This document shows, in pieces, positions 63,423-64,000 of a stretch of DNA of 64,000 nt; position 1 is the first letter of the stretch; every line of letters starts with the position of its first letter. Source of the stretch: Legionella quinlivanii (GTDB lineage Bacteria > Pseudomonadota > Gammaproteobacteria > Legionellales > Legionellaceae); assembly GCF_900461555.1 (NCBI RefSeq), contig NZ_UGOX01000001.1, positions 381,001 through 445,000 of the forward strand. The letters run 5' to 3'. Position numbers and translations under genes: made by a program. The notes under the pieces are model-generated. The model had not been told where the DNA came from and searched no databases. It saw only the letters and a list, made by a program, of their open reading frames with translations.

Positions 63423-64000
63423 ATGATTATTGATGAATCGATGAATGCCGAACTGCAAAGAGGCTGTGAAGAAATCCTTCCTGCTCAGGAATTTGAAAAA
63501 AAATTACTCAAAGATAGACCTCTGATCATTAAAGCAGGATTTGATCCGACTGCTCCTGATTTACACTTGGGCCATACTGTATTATTGAATAAACTTCGGC
63601 AATTTCAACAGTTTGGGCATCAGGTTGTTTTTTTGATCGGTGATTTCACCGCCATGATCGGTGACCCGACGGGAAAAAATGTCACACGCATGCCCTTAAG
63701 TCAGGAAGCAGTACTTGAGAATGCCAAAACTTATGAAGCACAGGTATTTAAAATTCTTGATCCTGAGAAAACAATCGTGCGTTTTAACTCTCAATGGATG
63801 GGAGCAATGAACGCAGCTGACTTAATTCGTTTAGCCGCGACACATACTGTTGCCAGGATGCTGGAGCGCGATGACTTCAGTAAGCGTTACAGTACAGGAC
63901 AGCCGATAGCCATTCATGAGTTTCTCTATCCATTAGTACAGGGCTATGACTCAGTAGCGCTTAAAGCAGATATTGAACTGGGCGGCACGGATCAGAAATT
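63423..64000 (+). CDS. tyrS: Tyrosyl-tRNA synthetase (3' partial)
   Basis: The first 192 residues are visible; the gene runs off the window. Class I motifs are present: [17 protein letters not shown] containing the HLGH (HIGH) signature, [13 protein letters not shown], and [24 protein letters not shown]. This is the TyrRS-Z subtype (long-linker), as in Haemophilus and Pseudomonas-like lineages. The KMSKS loop lies beyond the end. Confidence 0.95.
   Translation, partial: MIIDESMNAELQRGCEEILPAQEFEKKLLKDRPLIIKAGFDPTAPDLHLGHTVLLNKLRQFQQFGHQVVFLIGDFTAMIGDPTGKNVTRMPLSQEAVLENAKTYEAQVFKILDPEKTIVRFNSQWMGAMNAADLIRLAATHTVARMLERDDFSKRYSTGQPIAIHEFLYPLVQGYDSVALKADIELGGTDQK

Noticed and set aside
1..64000. 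CRISPR arrays, tRNA or rRNA genes, phage integrase or transposase genes
   Set aside because: I looked for regularly spaced repeats, cloverleaf-like sequences and recombinase motifs and found none that hold up.

Overview
The window most likely comes from a Legionella species or a close relative (gammaproteobacteria, moderate-to-low GC). Evidence is the mix of core genes of that lineage (tgt, ppiB, proBA, rpmE, malic enzyme, kup, two tandem TyrP-type permeases, M23 peptidase next to tyrS) with an ankyrin-repeat protein and a giant multidomain protein of the kind these intracellular bacteria translocate through Dot/Icm. This assignment is inference; there is no rRNA or tRNA gene in the window to anchor it.

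Layout. 1-11.0 kb: a very large YD/RHS-repeat protein (5' end outside the window) with LysM and pre-toxin (PT-TG-like) regions and a short, AT-richer, hydrophobic C-terminal tip. It overlaps by 29 bp a membrane protein built from two copies of one domain, a probable polymorphic toxin and its immunity protein. 11.3-14.4 kb: an AT-rich accessory block with a three-gene operon (SAM methyltransferase, unknown protein, VUT-family queuosine-precursor-type transporter) and a convergent phage-type repressor. 14.4-16.1 kb: divergent from the repressor, a 63-residue peptide with a RiPP-leader-like segment and an MvdD/graspetide-type ATP-grasp ligase behind an operator-rich promoter, then the decayed C-terminus of a VanX-like D-Ala-D-Ala dipeptidase. 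16.2-31.1 kb: a zinc alcohol dehydrogenase, an ankyrin-repeat protein, and facing it a ~3,900-residue protein with a SecA-like helicase core and three ~110-residue tandem repeats near its C-terminus.

31.1-64 kb is mostly chromosomal backbone: trhO, cytochrome c5 plus dsbB, tgt, ppiB, a TRIC/UPF0126 channel, proBA, uridine phosphorylase, a TerB-Coq4-like fusion, a polysaccharide deacetylase, a Gfo/Idh/MocA oxidoreductase, a class C beta-lactamase-like hydrolase, an ABC exporter, rpmE, malic enzyme with two tandem MFS carriers, a Dam-type methylase, two aromatic amino acid permeases, an OmpA-like lipoprotein, kup, a DUF1460 protein, a SpmA/SpmB-like pair, an alpha/beta hydrolase, an L,D-transpeptidase, an M23 endopeptidase and the 5' part of tyrS. 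Three families of palindromic intergenic repeats sit at 31.2, 35.1-35.4, 41.1 and 44.5-44.6 kb, one of them immediately before the start of the ABC transporter gene.

Most noteworthy are the repressor-controlled peptide/ATP-grasp module at 13.7-15.9 kb, the toxin/duplicated-immunity pair at 9.4-11.0 kb, and the giant SecA-like protein.
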